Assembly (NCBI GenBank): GCA_951812925.1
Contig: OX638371.1
Coordinates: forward strand, 33,640,101 to 33,704,100
Origin: Calliopum simillimum
Taxonomy: Eukaryota; Arthropoda; Insecta; Diptera; Lauxaniidae
Length of the DNA: 64,000 nt
Direction: 5' to 3'
Below are positions 45,821-57,240 of the stretch, one piece after another (the first letter of the stretch is position 1; every line of letters begins with the position of its first letter). The notes under the pieces were generated by a model. The model saw only the letters and a program-made list of their open reading frames with translations. It was not told where the DNA came from and did not search any database. The translations under genes and the position numbers were made by a program.

Positions 45821-46965
45821 AAATCTCATCAATCACTGCATTGTTGTAGCATATGAATTAACTATTGTCAAACTAATTAGACCCATCCTATTTTATTATC
45901 TCCCTTGGACTAACTCTCGTGCTATCCTGTTTTTGGTTTCGAAAACTGGGATTATGTATTCAAAGTATTTGAGGGCATATTCTTCACGACATTTTTTTTT
46001 TAGTGATTTTATCGCTATAATTTTTCCTTATTATTTGGGAACGAGTATCGGAATTAAAATCTTGACAATCTAGACAAACTCTCGAATTTTATTAGGCATG
46101 TGAGCACACTTTGAGGATCTTTTTCGTTAGAGTTTTTTTTATGTTTTACTAAGTTTTTCCGCGTAAAGTACTATGTTCAAAAGAACGATGAACTTTGACC
46201 GATATTATTAAAATTATAATTAAAAGGACATCGTTGAAATTATGTCAGTGTTATTCGTTAAAGAATCCTTGGTATTATTCTTTCAAAAAAGTGTCTGACT
46301 AAGTACATATAGATTTCTATTAAATTTTATATAACAAAATGATTTGCAGTAGCTAAACGTATTTCTTGAACTCAAATTGAAAATAAATATTCCAAGCAAT
46401 TTTTTTAAAATCTTATTTGACATAACATAACCTTGCTAAATTTCCAACAACAGCAACAACTACAACAAATAAAATACCAAAATTACAATATTACGCAACC
46501 AATGTAACAAAAACGGAAAAATAGAATATCATTCAAAATAATCTAATGTTATCAAGATGAAGAGAAATACTACAGTTTATTAAATATATAACTTGAAATT
46601 GTATAGAAAACTGAACAACAGAGATACTGACATTGACATCACTCTGAAAACAGCAGCAACAATAACAGCAAAACAACCAACAACAACAATGATAATAATA
46701 AAAATAATAAAGGCAAATGTATAACATATTTATATAATACAAGTAAATACTAGCAAGTAGCATTATTATAAATAGAAATATATCTGTAAGTAGAGCAAGT
46801 CCCAAATAACAAATAAACCAATAAATACCACACAAAGCCGTACGCTGCGGGGGATGTGGTGTATCAATCGTCCCCTACGAAAACTTTGGATAAAGAATGT
46901 TTGCCTTATTAGTAGAATTTATCTTTTTTTTTCATAAAGAGTGCTCAAACAAATTTATTTTCTAA
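45821..46965. other. AT-rich non-coding stretch
   Basis: No gene is recognised. It has CAACAACA and AATAATAA tracts near 46445-46700. Confidence 0.45.
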
Positions 46966-47245
46966 CTACCGCCTACCGCTCATACAAAAAATATATTCAA
47001 AATGCAACTTTAGCGGTATTTATCACGACAATGCAACCAAAATAGACATAAACACTACGAATCGTAAGCGCAAGCTCTCATCAAATCTTGGTGAAATCGG
47101 AGACAAGGGCACCTCCCATATAAGTATAAGCTTCGAAACGTTATACTGAAAACGACTTTTGAGATAATCGAACTAGTTTTACTCAAACACTAAGAACTAT
47201 AAATGCAAACTCTCAGCGAAACTGGATGAAATCGAATTTTCTTCC
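46966..47245 (-). repeat. GTGCCACGCC dispersed repeat, inverted fragment E
   Basis: It reads as the complement of the copy B interior: CCGCCTACCGCTCATACAAA, AATGCAAC, ATTTATCACGACAATGCAAC, CTACGAATCGTAAGCGCAAG, then GGGCACCTCCCATATAAG, AAAACG and ACACTAAGAACTATAAATGC. Only about 280 bp are present. Confidence 0.8.
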
Positions 47246-47386
47246 AGTTCTTTTGTGGAGCTGTAGAAATGCTGTAAGTTAAAACCGTCTTGCTACACAC
47301 TTTAAAAGTGTTCAAATAGTTTTGTGGCCTAGCACCAGACACCAAGAATCCCACATGATGCTATATTTATGTAAATCAGATAATGG

Positions 47387-47592
47387 AAATGGATAGGTCA
47401 TATACGGCGCAAGCCACCAACAGATGACCGCCGTCAAACTTTGGAGTAGTGTCTTCAAGGCAATAGTAAACGTGATCGTTCAAAGACGTCTTGACTGCAA
47501 TAGCTGGCAGAAGAAAATCCAGAATCATGGAAATATGAGAGGAATTGAAGGCATGAAAGAGAAGTTGTATGACTGCGCTACGCTTTGCAATT
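47387..47592 (+). pseudogene. Decayed LINE reverse-transcriptase C-terminal region
   Basis: In one frame this reads KWIGHIRRKPPTDDRRQTLE, a stop, then CLQGNSKRDRSKTS, further stops, then LAEENPESWKYERN. It matches the K-W-x-W-I-G-H-T-L-R-K-P-P / RQxLxWNPQGKRxRGRPxxxW pattern seen at the end of some insect non-LTR retrotransposons. Five in-frame stops over about 68 codons show it is dead. It is a relative of the fragments at 20412-21220 and 27448-27585. Confidence 0.7.
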
Positions 47593-47619
47593 ATATAAGC
47601 AACACTACCCGAAAAAAAA

Positions 47620-47742
47620 CAGGAACGTGAAATGGGTGAAAAATTTTATCGGTTTGAACCGTTTTTGGACTTTTGGATTGGTTCATCAAAACGGTTTTCC
47701 CGTTCAGAAATCGGTTCGGTTCGAAACCGGTTCACGTCCCTG
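47620..47742. mobile_element. 123-bp hAT-like MITE
   Basis: CAGGAACGTGAA at the left faces TTCACGTCCCTG at the right. The interior repeats GGTT/AACC words (GGTTTGAACCGTTTT, GGTTCGGTTCGAAACCGG) in palindromic arrangement. The flanks AAAAAAAA and AAAAAAAT could be an 8-bp duplication, but simple sequence makes this weak. Confidence 0.6.
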
Positions 47743-47831
47743 AAAAAAATTTATAGTTTTACCTCGAACAATTTTTATATCCTACATTCCCTACCTAGCA
47801 ATTTTTCCTTGCATTTGTAAGGCTGAGAAGA

Positions 47832-48002
47832 ATGTGTCCGTCTGTCTTCTGAAATAATTTTAAAATAGAACCACTAAAAGCAAGATAACTCAATGAAATT
47901 TTGTTTTCTAACTCAGTTTTCTGTTACAGTTAGCTTTAGGGGTTAAAAATGAGTAAAATTGGTTAATGGACACGCCCACCGCACAAACATTTAAAATGCT
48001 AT
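47832..48002 (-). repeat. GTGCCACGCC dispersed repeat, inverted fragment F
   Basis: It is the complement of the late part of copies B and C: ATGTGTCCGTCTGTCT, GCAAGATAACTCAATGAAAT, GTTAGCTTTAGGGGTTAAAA, ATGAGTAAAATTGGTTAATG, GACACGCCCACCGC. It is separated from fragment E by the LINE piece and the hAT-like MITE. Confidence 0.75.
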
Positions 48003-49600
48003 ATCCTCAAAGCACTATTTTTGGGAATTTAACCAAAATATAAACATATAAATAATAAAAACAGTCAGTTTCTGAACAAAGACTTATTGATCCTGCGAAA
48101 TATTTTTCAATCTACCCCTTTGTATACAAGTAGTAAACAATATTGAAAATGCGGGCAACAGCACCAGCATCCAACAAAAGTATTGGGAAGTACACATTGA
48201 AAAAAATCTTTTGCTGATTGAGCTGAATAGTGGCCAACGGGACGGTATGGAACATCAGAAGAAAGTAGCAAAGATTATTTCAATATAAATAAATAAATTG
48301 GGTCAAATTTTCATTTCAATAGCAAGTATGTAATAATACAAATCATCAAGTACAACAACAACAACAACAACAACAACAACTACAATAATAAAATACAACA
48401 ATGTTATGTGCAATATCAACTACTCATACGCAAGATAGACGACGACACCTCATAAACCGCAGCGCCAGCCACAAACGCAGCTGTGTGGCAGATAATTGAG
48501 TTAAAAGTCTGTCTGGGTGTTGTCGTTGTTTTACTCCCAAACTAAAGAATGCGAAGTTCATGATTTAGTCATTGGAATAAATTTTATTCAAATGATGTTT
48601 AATCATGTAATTAATGGCTGACATGGCATGCTGAACAGGTAATTAAGTTAAAATTTTATTGATTTTAAGCCATACGATATTTACTACTTCAAATAAGTAG
48701 TTGGGTTAAATAGTAGTTGGGTCTTTTATCATACTATTTTTGGCTTTGAATGCATTGAAAGAAAAAAACTATTTTTTTTATTCCTGACTGCACTATCTAA
48801 TTTATGCACATATTTATTGGAAATTTTTTTATTGAAAAAAGATTTGCTACGGTTTTAATTTTATTACGATTTTTTTTTTTTTTTTTGTAAATTTGAGACG
48901 GAACTTGTACATTAAAAAAAAAAAAAAAAATATTTGGCATAAAATTATGTAAAATATATCTATGTATGTATGAAGTATGTACTTTGTAACTTGTATTTAT
49001 ATATATACCTATATAGATATTATGGAAGATTGCATGAAGACCAGGTATATTTTGTGACAAAAAATTAACATATCTTCTTTTGAACAGGAAATAAAATGAC
49101 AATAAAATTTAGTGTCGGAGGTTAGTTAGTTTATGATAAGAGACTTAAAAGCAAAAAGATGTTGACTTCATTTATAAATAATAAATTGTCCGTTGAAAAC
49201 TTTGTTAAAAGGCCGCTTAGTCGTTATCTACACATGTAACATTTTTGACCATGTGAATTTTTCACTTGGAATTTACATTATAATGAAATAACAATCATCA
49301 GATTCGTTAATTGAACAATTTCAATAGGTAACAACTTTACTTTATCTTTTTGTATTAGTTGCAGAGCGTAGAGATTGAGCGTAGAGTTGCTTTTGTATCA
49401 AAGGATTCTGCCAAGCGTAAAAACCGTGAGCCTCTGAGAAGGGCCTATAAATGCAGAAAGAGTTCTTTATTATAAAATAAAAGTTTTAAATGAAAGGTAT
49501 TTGATCAAAAGGTATATTTTATTTAACTTCTCAAGCCTAAATTGCAGGAGTAATGATTGCTGACATGTTCGTAACAACTGCAACTCAGTATTTAATCTAC
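48003..49600. other. Non-coding with a CAA microsatellite
   Basis: No gene is recognised. 48400-48540 is less AT-rich (CGACGACACC, CGCAGCGCCAGCCACAAACG) and unique in the window. Long poly-A and poly-T runs occur near 48870-48930. Confidence 0.45.
48352..48380. repeat. CAA microsatellite
   Basis: About ten ACA/CAA units without interruption. Confidence 0.92.
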
Positions 49601-49790
49601 AAGGCGTATCGCATAATATTACGAACCTTCTCAGAAGTGATAGAGGAGCCGTTGACTAACAAAAACTTGCACCTGAGGAAGTATTAAAAGTTACCCTGAT
49701 TAATTATTGGGTTAAAACTGAATTTTTGAATTGTTTTAGAAATAAAAAAATTTCTTGGGTCACTCTAACCGATTTTCGGAAATATACATA
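49601..49790 (+). repeat. One-arm fragment of the AGGGTGTATCGCAT foldback family
   Basis: AAGGCGTATCGCATAATATTACG, then CTTCTCAGAAGTGATAGAGG, TTGCACCTGAGG, GGGTTAAAACTGAATTTTTG and TTGGGTCACTCTA follow the left arm of the elements at 24693 and 54131. The second arm is absent. Confidence 0.75.
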
Positions 49791-49801
49791 TACTAGCATT
49801 T

Positions 49802-50481
49802 CCCGGTGTGCGTTGCTACACCTTGTCTTGTACTGGGGGCAAGGCATCACCAATTTTTTTAAGGAATGTAAATTGTTCCGATGCAATTTATATGTGTCTT
49901 AAATCTCATCTTTATGCGTTAAATACTTTCAAAACTATGACGAAATTTTTTTAGGGGTGTGGCACCACCCATTTTTTTAATGTACATTATTTGTCCCGAT
50001 ACTCTTAATACATATGACAAATCGCATCCATTTAATTTCTAGAGGGGCGTGGCACCGCCCACTTTTTCAGTAAAAATTATTTGTTCTATACATATATCAA
50101 ATTTCAATTACGTGTATCTGCGTCAAGTAGTTTCAGAGCTATTAAGAATTAATTTTTAGGGGGTGTGGCACCGCCCTTTTTGTTAGCCTATAATCTAGCT
50201 TTTTATAATGCTAAGGTATTTTGAAAATTTCATTCAAATCGGTCTGTTGGTTTTCGAGTCCATAAATAACAAACATACAAACAAACAAACAAAATCTAAT
50301 TTTTATAGATTCTATATCTATAATTTTTAGGGGGTGTGGCACCGCCCTTTTTGTTAGCCTATAATCTAGCTTTTTATAATGCTAAGGTATTTTGAAAATT
50401 TCATTCAAATCGGTCTGTTGGTTTTCGAGTCCATAAATAACAAACATACAAACAAACAAACAAAATCTAATTTTTATAGAT
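49802..50481 (-). repeat. GGCGTGGCACCGCCC repeat array with a recent tandem duplication
   Basis: It holds GGTGTGGCACCACCC (49959), GGGGCGTGGCACCGCCCA (50043), GGTGTGGCACCGCCC (50162) and the same again (50333). The last unit is duplicated: 50151-50310 and 50322-50481 are essentially identical, offset 171 bp, joined by TCTATATCTAT. Each ends with an ACAAACAAACAAAC tract and TCTAATTTTTATAGAT. The array may start at CCCGGTGTGCG (49802), similar to CCCGGTGGCG at 50496. It is non-coding. Confidence 0.82.
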
Positions 50482-50495
50482 ATAGATAGTAGATG

Positions 50496-52190
50496 CCCGG
50501 TGGCGTTTTTGAGCGATATCATCCATTATGATACTATCATCGATGAATCATCGAGAAAATAACACGAATGTAGGGCTCTCCAAATGATTTTTTCATCGAA
50601 GTCTCATAATGGGGATGTCATGAAGTTAGTATTCTCTGTCGGGCAATGTCATTTAAATGAACTTCTGAAATGTTCCGAATCGATGAAATTGTCAGATAAA
50701 AGTTGATAACAAGTGTATGGCTGCAATATGTACATTGTCTATTACAATTCGCCATCAACGAGTAAGAGTCATGGATACAGCCAACTGTTTTTTTTGCTGT
50801 CAGTTTGTCAAGCGAGTTGAAATAAATAAATCAAAAATTTCGTGTCCTCCACTGACGACTCAGTGACATTATCAGCATAAGTCATCAGTAATTTTTTTGT
50901 TTTAAAAGTTCACGCATAAAGCCAAGCAAATGTCTCCGTTTGTCACCTATGATCTAACATTGTCTCTATTTGTCATCGATGAATCGTCGCACTATGGTTT
51001 TTTTTGGACTAAAATGTGCACACAAAAATAATTCACTACAAGGACCCTTTTTTTTAAAAAAAATCAAATGCAAAATTATAGGTTATACATAGAGCTATTT
51101 GAAAAGATGCCCGCTTTTTCTAGCATTTGATCCACAAATTAGGGACCGAGGTCGAAATCTCAAAAATTTTTAAAAAAACTGTTTTTCTGCTTAAAAATGT
51201 AAGTCGTATTAAATGCAGGAGTGATATATGAATAAATTTATATGTATTCAATCAAATCAAGTAAGATGAAATCAACTCAAAGTGAAAATGGGCGGTGCCA
51301 CGCCCCAAAAACAAATTCGTCATATTCGTCATATCTCCGAAACTATTAGACACAGATAGATAAGATTCGCTATGTTTGTAACAGGCACAGAAAAAAATAA
51401 AATCCACTGAAAAAGTGGGCGGTGCCACGCCCTATAAATATAAAACTTATCATATCTCCGAAACTGTTAGATTTATCGGGCTGAGTTTTGGTATATATAT
51501 AAAAGATAGTGAGTCAAATAACATTTGCTGAAAAAAGGGCGGTACCACAGCCAAAAATGAACATATCCTTATTAATTGCCCCTCTATTCTAAAGGAAACA
51601 AGTTCATTCATATAGCTCTGCCTGTGGGCGTGGCACCACATATTTTTTCAGCAGATATTATTTGTCTTGATGACTTTTATATACAAATCGAATTTCATCC
51701 ACATGAGTCAAATAGTTTCGGAGATATGATGTGTTTTATATTTTTGGGGCGTGGCACCGCCCATTTTTCTAGTAAATATTATTTTTCTCTTTGCCTGTTA
51801 CAAACATACCGAATATTATCTATCTGCCTCTATTAGATTCGGAGATATGACGAATTTGTTTTTGGGGCGTGGCACCGCCCATTTTCACTTTGAGTTCATT
51901 TCGTCGTAATCGATTTGATTGAATACATATAAATTTATTCATATATCACTCCTGCATTTAATACGACTTACATTTTTAAGAAGAAAAACCGTTTTTTTCA
52001 AAACTTATGCGATTTCGACCTCTGTCCCTAAATGCTAGAAAAAGCGGGCATCTTTTCAGATGGCTCAATGTATAACCTTTAATTTTGCATTTGATTTTTT
52101 TTTAAAAAAAGGGTCCTTGTAGTGAATTATTTTTGTGTGCAATTTTTAGTCCAAAAAAAACGATAGTCCGTCGTGCCGTTCGCCACCGGG
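50496..52190. mobile_element. Long inverted-repeat (foldback) element built of ~125-bp units
   Basis: CCCGGTGGCG (50496-50505) faces CGCCACCGGG (52181-52190) and may mark the ends. The long arms are 50985-51560 and 51605-52173, starting with TTTTTTTTGGACTAAAA facing its complement and matching with only scattered changes over more than 550 bp. Each arm contains three units of about 120-128 bp carrying GGGCGGTGCCACGCCC (51291, 51419, and a mutated one at 51539; complements at 51625, 51747, 51863), each followed by TCATATCTCCGAAACT. The left part 50506-50984 is unpaired. No transposase ORF is seen. The superfamily is not fixed. Confidence 0.85.
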
Positions 52191-54130
52191 TGTATGCTGC
52201 ATCGTGACAAAAGGGAGCTTATTTTGCAAGAGGTCGAATTGAGTTTTAAGGATATCACAAAAACCATGGAGCAATTCTGAGTACGAATTTGAATTCAGCA
52301 TTGAGAAATACATCGTAAATTGCTATTTATTTATTTATTTTAATATACCGCATATATCTAAAGTATTGGTTTTTTTTTTCTAAATTCAATAATGAAGAAA
52401 ATGAGTCAAGTCCGATCAAAATCGGTGCATGCTCAACAAAATTAGATACTTATGTTTACCTTGTTTGCTCATTGCAAATTCGTATTGAAAATCACACGAC
52501 AGTTTATAGAAAATTGATGAATTGAGTGATTCGCATGGAATAAGTTGAATTTTTTTTTGACTTAAATTGAAAAAGTTGATTCTCACCTTTCATTATTTTA
52601 TAATCACAAGACGTAGCTAGACGTAGGCAACTTAGTATTTTGGCAAAGACAATCGTTAACGTTGCATTTCAAAGAGCTATTTTAAATTGCGCATATCTTT
52701 TAAACCATTTATGTAGTCTTAGTAATTTTTTCTTTAAATTTATTAGGAAAAAAAAAATCTATTATTCAATAAAAAATGCAAGAAAAATGTCTGTAACAAA
52801 AATTATTTTTATAAATATACCACTAAATTCCATGAAAAAGTTAATCAGTTTCACTCATACAATATTCAAGTGACTTTAGATCATTTTTTCGAAGCAAAAA
52901 TATGACTTTTCAGATAAAGTATCAACGACACCTTCTTTAGTTGGTTTTTTCCGGAAAAATACAATTCTGCGCCGTTCAAATCTACAACATAACCTTCGTA
53001 TGTCATATATGATCTTTTTTATTTTACAATAAAAGTTTTTACAAATTGCAACGTCTACTGCATTCTACCAGAGATTATATACCCGGGCATTACTTACAAA
53101 CTGACAACTATTGCAACTTGCATAAAATGTTCATAAAAGTATTCGCATATTTCAATGCAAAAAGTAACTGCATATTTTTCTCTTTCACATAAAGCAAAAA
53201 AGTCATAAAAACTTTTTACGCAAATCAACAAATGACGCCCAATTTTTAACACATTTCCCCAGTGTTAATGCAACACATGTCACCACATTCCCATAAAGAA
53301 CAAATATGATTCACTGCATTTCATCGACATGTTAAGCAAAACCCAGCACTTCCTTTGACAAATAAAAAACGACACTAAAAAAAGTGCATGTTGCAATGTC
53401 AGCTAAAGTATTCAGCAGAAAAAACAAAAAAAAAAACTATAAATTTTCACAAGTATGATTATACTACTCGTCGTAGGTACCTATATTAAATATTTGTTCG
53501 TGTGGGATTATGTATCTATGTATCTATGAAGTGCAAAAATGAAAAAACTTCATAAACAGTCAGAGATTTTATTGCAACTTTCTACATAAGTCAACTTCAG
53601 TTAAAATGAAAAAGTCTTAAATTACTTCAAAGTAAAATAAACAAAGCAACAGAATGCACAGAGACGATACGAAAACAAGCAGTATCTCTACTGCATCTTT
53701 TAGCAAATAGATACGGATACAATAATTATGTGATCATGAATATTTTACTCTGCGCGAGTAGTAGATGCACGTACATATACACGTATATTTATGTATGTGA
53801 CTTGCTCCAATTTCATTTTCCATTTCCATTTCAATTTCAATATTTATTTTTGTATGCCATTCGAATCTGTATACAATTTTGTGCATAATATCGATAATCG
53901 TCTTAAAAGATACAATTTCAAGCGTGTACATTTGCTTACAGATACAGTGTAGCGCTTTTTTCTAGCCATTTGTTTATATTTTTTGCACATAAATGCAAAT
54001 CCAAATACATACAAAGAAAAAATTTGCTTTGAATAGACTTACTGTATGTTATGATATTAATCTATTAATGCAGAGAAAGGATAAAAGATTTACAAATTGA
54101 TATTTAGATTATTGATACATATGTTAATAA
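52191..54130. other. AT-rich non-coding stretch
   Basis: No gene or mobile element is recognised. Confidence 0.45.
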
Positions 54131-54909
54131 AGGGTGTATCGCATGAGGTAACAAGGCTTCTGGAAGATAATAGAGGAGGCACAGAATAACAAATTGCACT
54201 TGAAAGGGGTGGTCTAATAATACCCCTGAGGAGCTATAGGATTAAAACTGATTTTCTGACCTGTTTTACAAAAAACCAATTTTTTGGGTCAACCCAGCGC
54301 TTCAGAAAATTTTTTCTACGGAAAACTTTTAGCTAATTGTAAGCGCTTTCTGAAAATGTATGTGATTTATTGAGTTTCAAAAGATTTCACAAAGTTCTGG
54401 ACTTTTAAAGTCGATATTTTAAAATTTTTTTCCTAATTATGGATTTTGTCGGCCATTTTACTATGAAAAAATTCCTAGTAATATATCCTTTTATAATTTT
54501 TTTTGAAGTTCTCGTTAAATTTCCTTTAATTCAGTTGTACATTTGTCACACAAATTTTTTTAATTGATTAAAATATACTTTTCAAGAACAATCCGTTTGA
54601 AGGCTCCAATAGATAAAGACAGCGCAACGCTTGCGAGTAACCCGTATGTTACTTAGAAAAGTATTTTTTTCCTACCTCAAACTAAACAAATATACAACCG
54701 AATCAAAGGATATTTAACGAGAATTCCAAAAAGGAGGTTAAATAGAACTTTTTTCTACTAAAATGGCCGGCAACTTCAAAAACTAGGAAAAAATTTAAAA
54801 TATCAAGTGTAAAGGTCCATAAATCCTTTTAAATTCCCAAGAGGAAAAATTTCTAGCGCTTCTGATCCAAGCACTTCAAAAGTGCTTGTCCCCATAGAAA
54901 TTTAGAAGC

Positions 54910-55345
54910 ACTATCACAATGATTTTTTATAAGGCTGCAGTAAGAACAACGTGAGTTCGAACCCAGCCCGGGAGATTTTTTTTTTACTTTTTTTTACTTT
55001 TTTTTGCTTTATTTTTTTTTTTAATTAAATATTTTTTATTCAACATCTTTTATTTCACTTTTCTATTTTCCTTTCTCTTATTAATTTACTTTTGTTTAAC
55101 CGAATTGAAATTGATTACACAATGATTCCATATAAGGCTGCAGTAAGAACAACGTGAGTTCGAATCCAGCCCGGGTGATTTTTTTTCCGTTTTTTTATTT
55201 GTTTTTGCTTTATTTTTTTTTTTTTATTAAAATATTTTTTATTCAACCTTTTTTATTTCACTTTTCTATTTTAATTTCTCATTTTTATTTACTTTTGCTT
55301 ACTTGAATTGAAACTGATTGCACAATGATTCTCTGTAATGCTGCA
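54910..55345 (+). repeat. 203-bp tandem repeat, about two copies plus a start of a third
   Basis: AAGGCTGCAGTAAGAACAAC then GTGAGTTCGA-CCAGCCCGGG occurs at 54931 and 55134, each followed by T-rich sequence and TTTTTATTCAAC; a diverged ATGCTGCAGG follows at 55338. The GAGTTCGAACCC word resembles a Pol III B box, and T runs follow it, so a tRNA-derived origin is possible. Confidence 0.8.
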
Positions 55346-55394
55346 GGTCAACATTTGTTTAATATACAAATTTAATACCTCTTCATATCATCGA

Positions 55395-55484
55395 GCGTTG
55401 GTGGAGCGGTCTAAAGGGTTGGTAAATGTAAGAAAAAAATATCTAGCACGCGGAGGGTCGTGGATTCAAATCCTGGCGCGGCCA
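55395..55484 (+). ncRNA. tRNA-like segment (Leu/Ser type shape), not a functional tRNA
   Basis: TGGTGGAGCGGTC (55399) fits the A box of leucine-type tRNAs and GGATTCAAATCC (55462-55473) approximates a B box with one extra base; GGCGCGGCCA and a run of more than 20 T follow, like a Pol III terminator. The acceptor and T stems pair poorly, and the distance between boxes suits a tRNA with a long variable arm. I read it as a tRNA pseudogene or a SINE head. Confidence 0.45.
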
Positions 55485-55909
55485 GTTTTTTTTTTTTTTT
55501 TTTTTTTTCTTTTTTAATTTTATTGAAAAAACGCTTACCGCAGCATTACAAATAAGCGCTTTAAAAACTCTTTTTTGGTAAGGCTGCGGTAAGCTTTGCT
55601 CGCTTACATCCTATGACATCCAATGTTAAAAAGAAAGTATTGTTCTTACGGAGCGGAAGCGCTTATTGGTGAAAAGGATGCACTTCAGAAGGGTTTTTGA
55701 AGCACTACTTTTCCCCTTGGGTTCTATTTACAAAACACATTCTCAGAAGGCTGTTACAATTAGCTAAACATTTTTTATAGAAAAAAATCAATTTTAATTC
55801 GTATGACTTCTCAGAGGCACATTTTAGACCCCCCTCCGGTGCAATTTTTTGTAAGTCGTCTATCACCTCCCAGAAGCTTCGTAACTTTATGCGATACACC
55901 CTGCATAAT

Positions 55910-56980
55910 GTATTGGTTCAATGATATATTGATGTATTGAATATTTGATACATTGATGTATTGATATAATGATATGTTGATGTAATGATTAATTGATGCA
56001 TTGAAATATTGCTATACTGATACATTGATGCATCAATATATTGACTTATTGATTTACTGATATATTGATTTACTGATATATTGATACACTTATATATTGA
56101 TATACTGATATATTGACATATAGTACTGATATATTGATATACTAATGTATTGATATACTGATATATTGATGCATTGACTTAGTAATGTATTGATATATTC
56201 AAGTTTTATTATATTGTTGCATTGATTATTTGATTTATTGAAATAATAAACTATTCCTTTTATGTATTGATATATTGACTACTGATATATTGATCTAATG
56301 ACAGATTGTTTTAGTGACATGTGCATTAATATATTGGCTTATTGATGCACTGAAATATTGATATGCCTACTGTTATATTGAAATATTGATTTATGGGTAT
56401 ATTGATGTTTGGATATATTGTTGTATTAGTTAATTATATGTTGACGCAATAAAATGATAATAAACTGATATATACATACTATAACATATATATGTTTTGA
56501 CCTATTGATATGTTAATGTATTTTTGTGCTGATATATTGGCTATTTGATTCATTGAAATGTTGATTAACTGATATATGTTATTGTTGTATTGATATATTA
56601 AAACATTTATAGATTGGTACCTATTTTGATATAAATTCATAAATTGTTATATTAATATGTTATTAAGTTATATATTTATGCATTGAAAATTTTGTATTGA
56701 CATGCTTTATTAATTGATATATTGACACATTGATATACATATTTAAACACTGATGATAACCGAATTATCGTAGGCTTAGCATTGCTACTAGATGTGAACA
56801 TATTTGATGTTTTGTAATTTAAAGCCCATGATATATTGATATATTGGTGTATTGCAACATTCATACATTGAAACAGTATTTATATTGATAAATTAATTTA
56901 ACTGCTGCTGTATAAATTGTTTGATAAATTGAATCATTGATTGATCAATACATATATTGTTATATTGATGATATTTAGCA
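55910..56980. repeat. Degenerate ATTGATAT minisatellite, ~1 kb
   Basis: Runs of TATTGATATATTGATGTATTG-like units, 8 to 9 bp in core, continue for about 1 kb with increasing decay to the right. It starts at the edge of the foldback element's right end. No coding signal. Confidence 0.85.
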
Positions 56981-57002
56981 TTGTGCTGTAGCAAAATAAT
57001 TA

Positions 57003-57240
57003 CACAGGTTTACAAAAAAAAAAAAATGTCATGGCGTATTGACCAGACTATGTGTTTCCTAGGGACTTTGACGTCCAGAATCCGAATCCCGGGTCCGTTT
57101 TTTCCAGAACGTCTGAGAAAAAATATTTCAAGGTCATATGGAGGTCATGTGTCGTTTAGTGATAAATTCGCTAAAATTCTGAAACTAATTTTTTATCTTT
57201 GGATTCTTAATCCTTAAAAAGAATATGTGATCAATAGCCA
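57003..57240. mobile_element. Diverged, truncated relative of the TTA-flanked foldback at 17963
   Basis: TTACACAGG then a long A run, GACCAGACTA, GTTTCCTAGGGACTTTGACG and CCGAATCCCGG follow the order CACAGG, A run, GATCAGACCA, TTTCCGGGGTCGCTGAG, CCGAATAT of the 18-kb element. The right end is missing. Confidence 0.5.

Larger units (their letters stand above)
54836..55721. mobile_element. 886-bp nested insertion with CCCAAGRGGAAAA ends
   Basis: CCCAAGAGGAAAAA at the left faces TTTTCCCCTTGGG at the right. Inside the ends AAGCACTTCAAAAGTGCTT and AGCGCTT words have relatives at the other side (AAGCGCTT, GCACTTCAGAAG). It contains a 203-bp tandem repeat (54910-55345), a tRNA-like segment (55395-55484) with a long T run, and a TACCGCAGC / GCTGCGGTA palindrome (55538-55605). 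It breaks the right arm of the foldback element cleanly. Confidence 0.72.
54131..55902. mobile_element. Foldback element (AGGGTGTATCGCAT family) with a nested insert
   Basis: AGGGTGTATCGCATGAGGTA at the left faces TAACTTTATGCGATACACCCT at the right; inward, AAGGCTTCTGGAAG, TTGCACTTGAAAGGGG and AGCTAATTGTAAGC have facing complements. The two arms meet near 54600 in A/T-rich sequence. The right arm is interrupted at 54836-55721 by a separate insertion. It is non-coding; the relatives are at 24693-25374 and 49601-49790. Confidence 0.82.

Noticed and set aside
55395..55484. Functional leucine tRNA gene
   Set aside because: A- and B-box-like words are present, but the acceptor and T stems do not pair, so a working tRNA is not supported.
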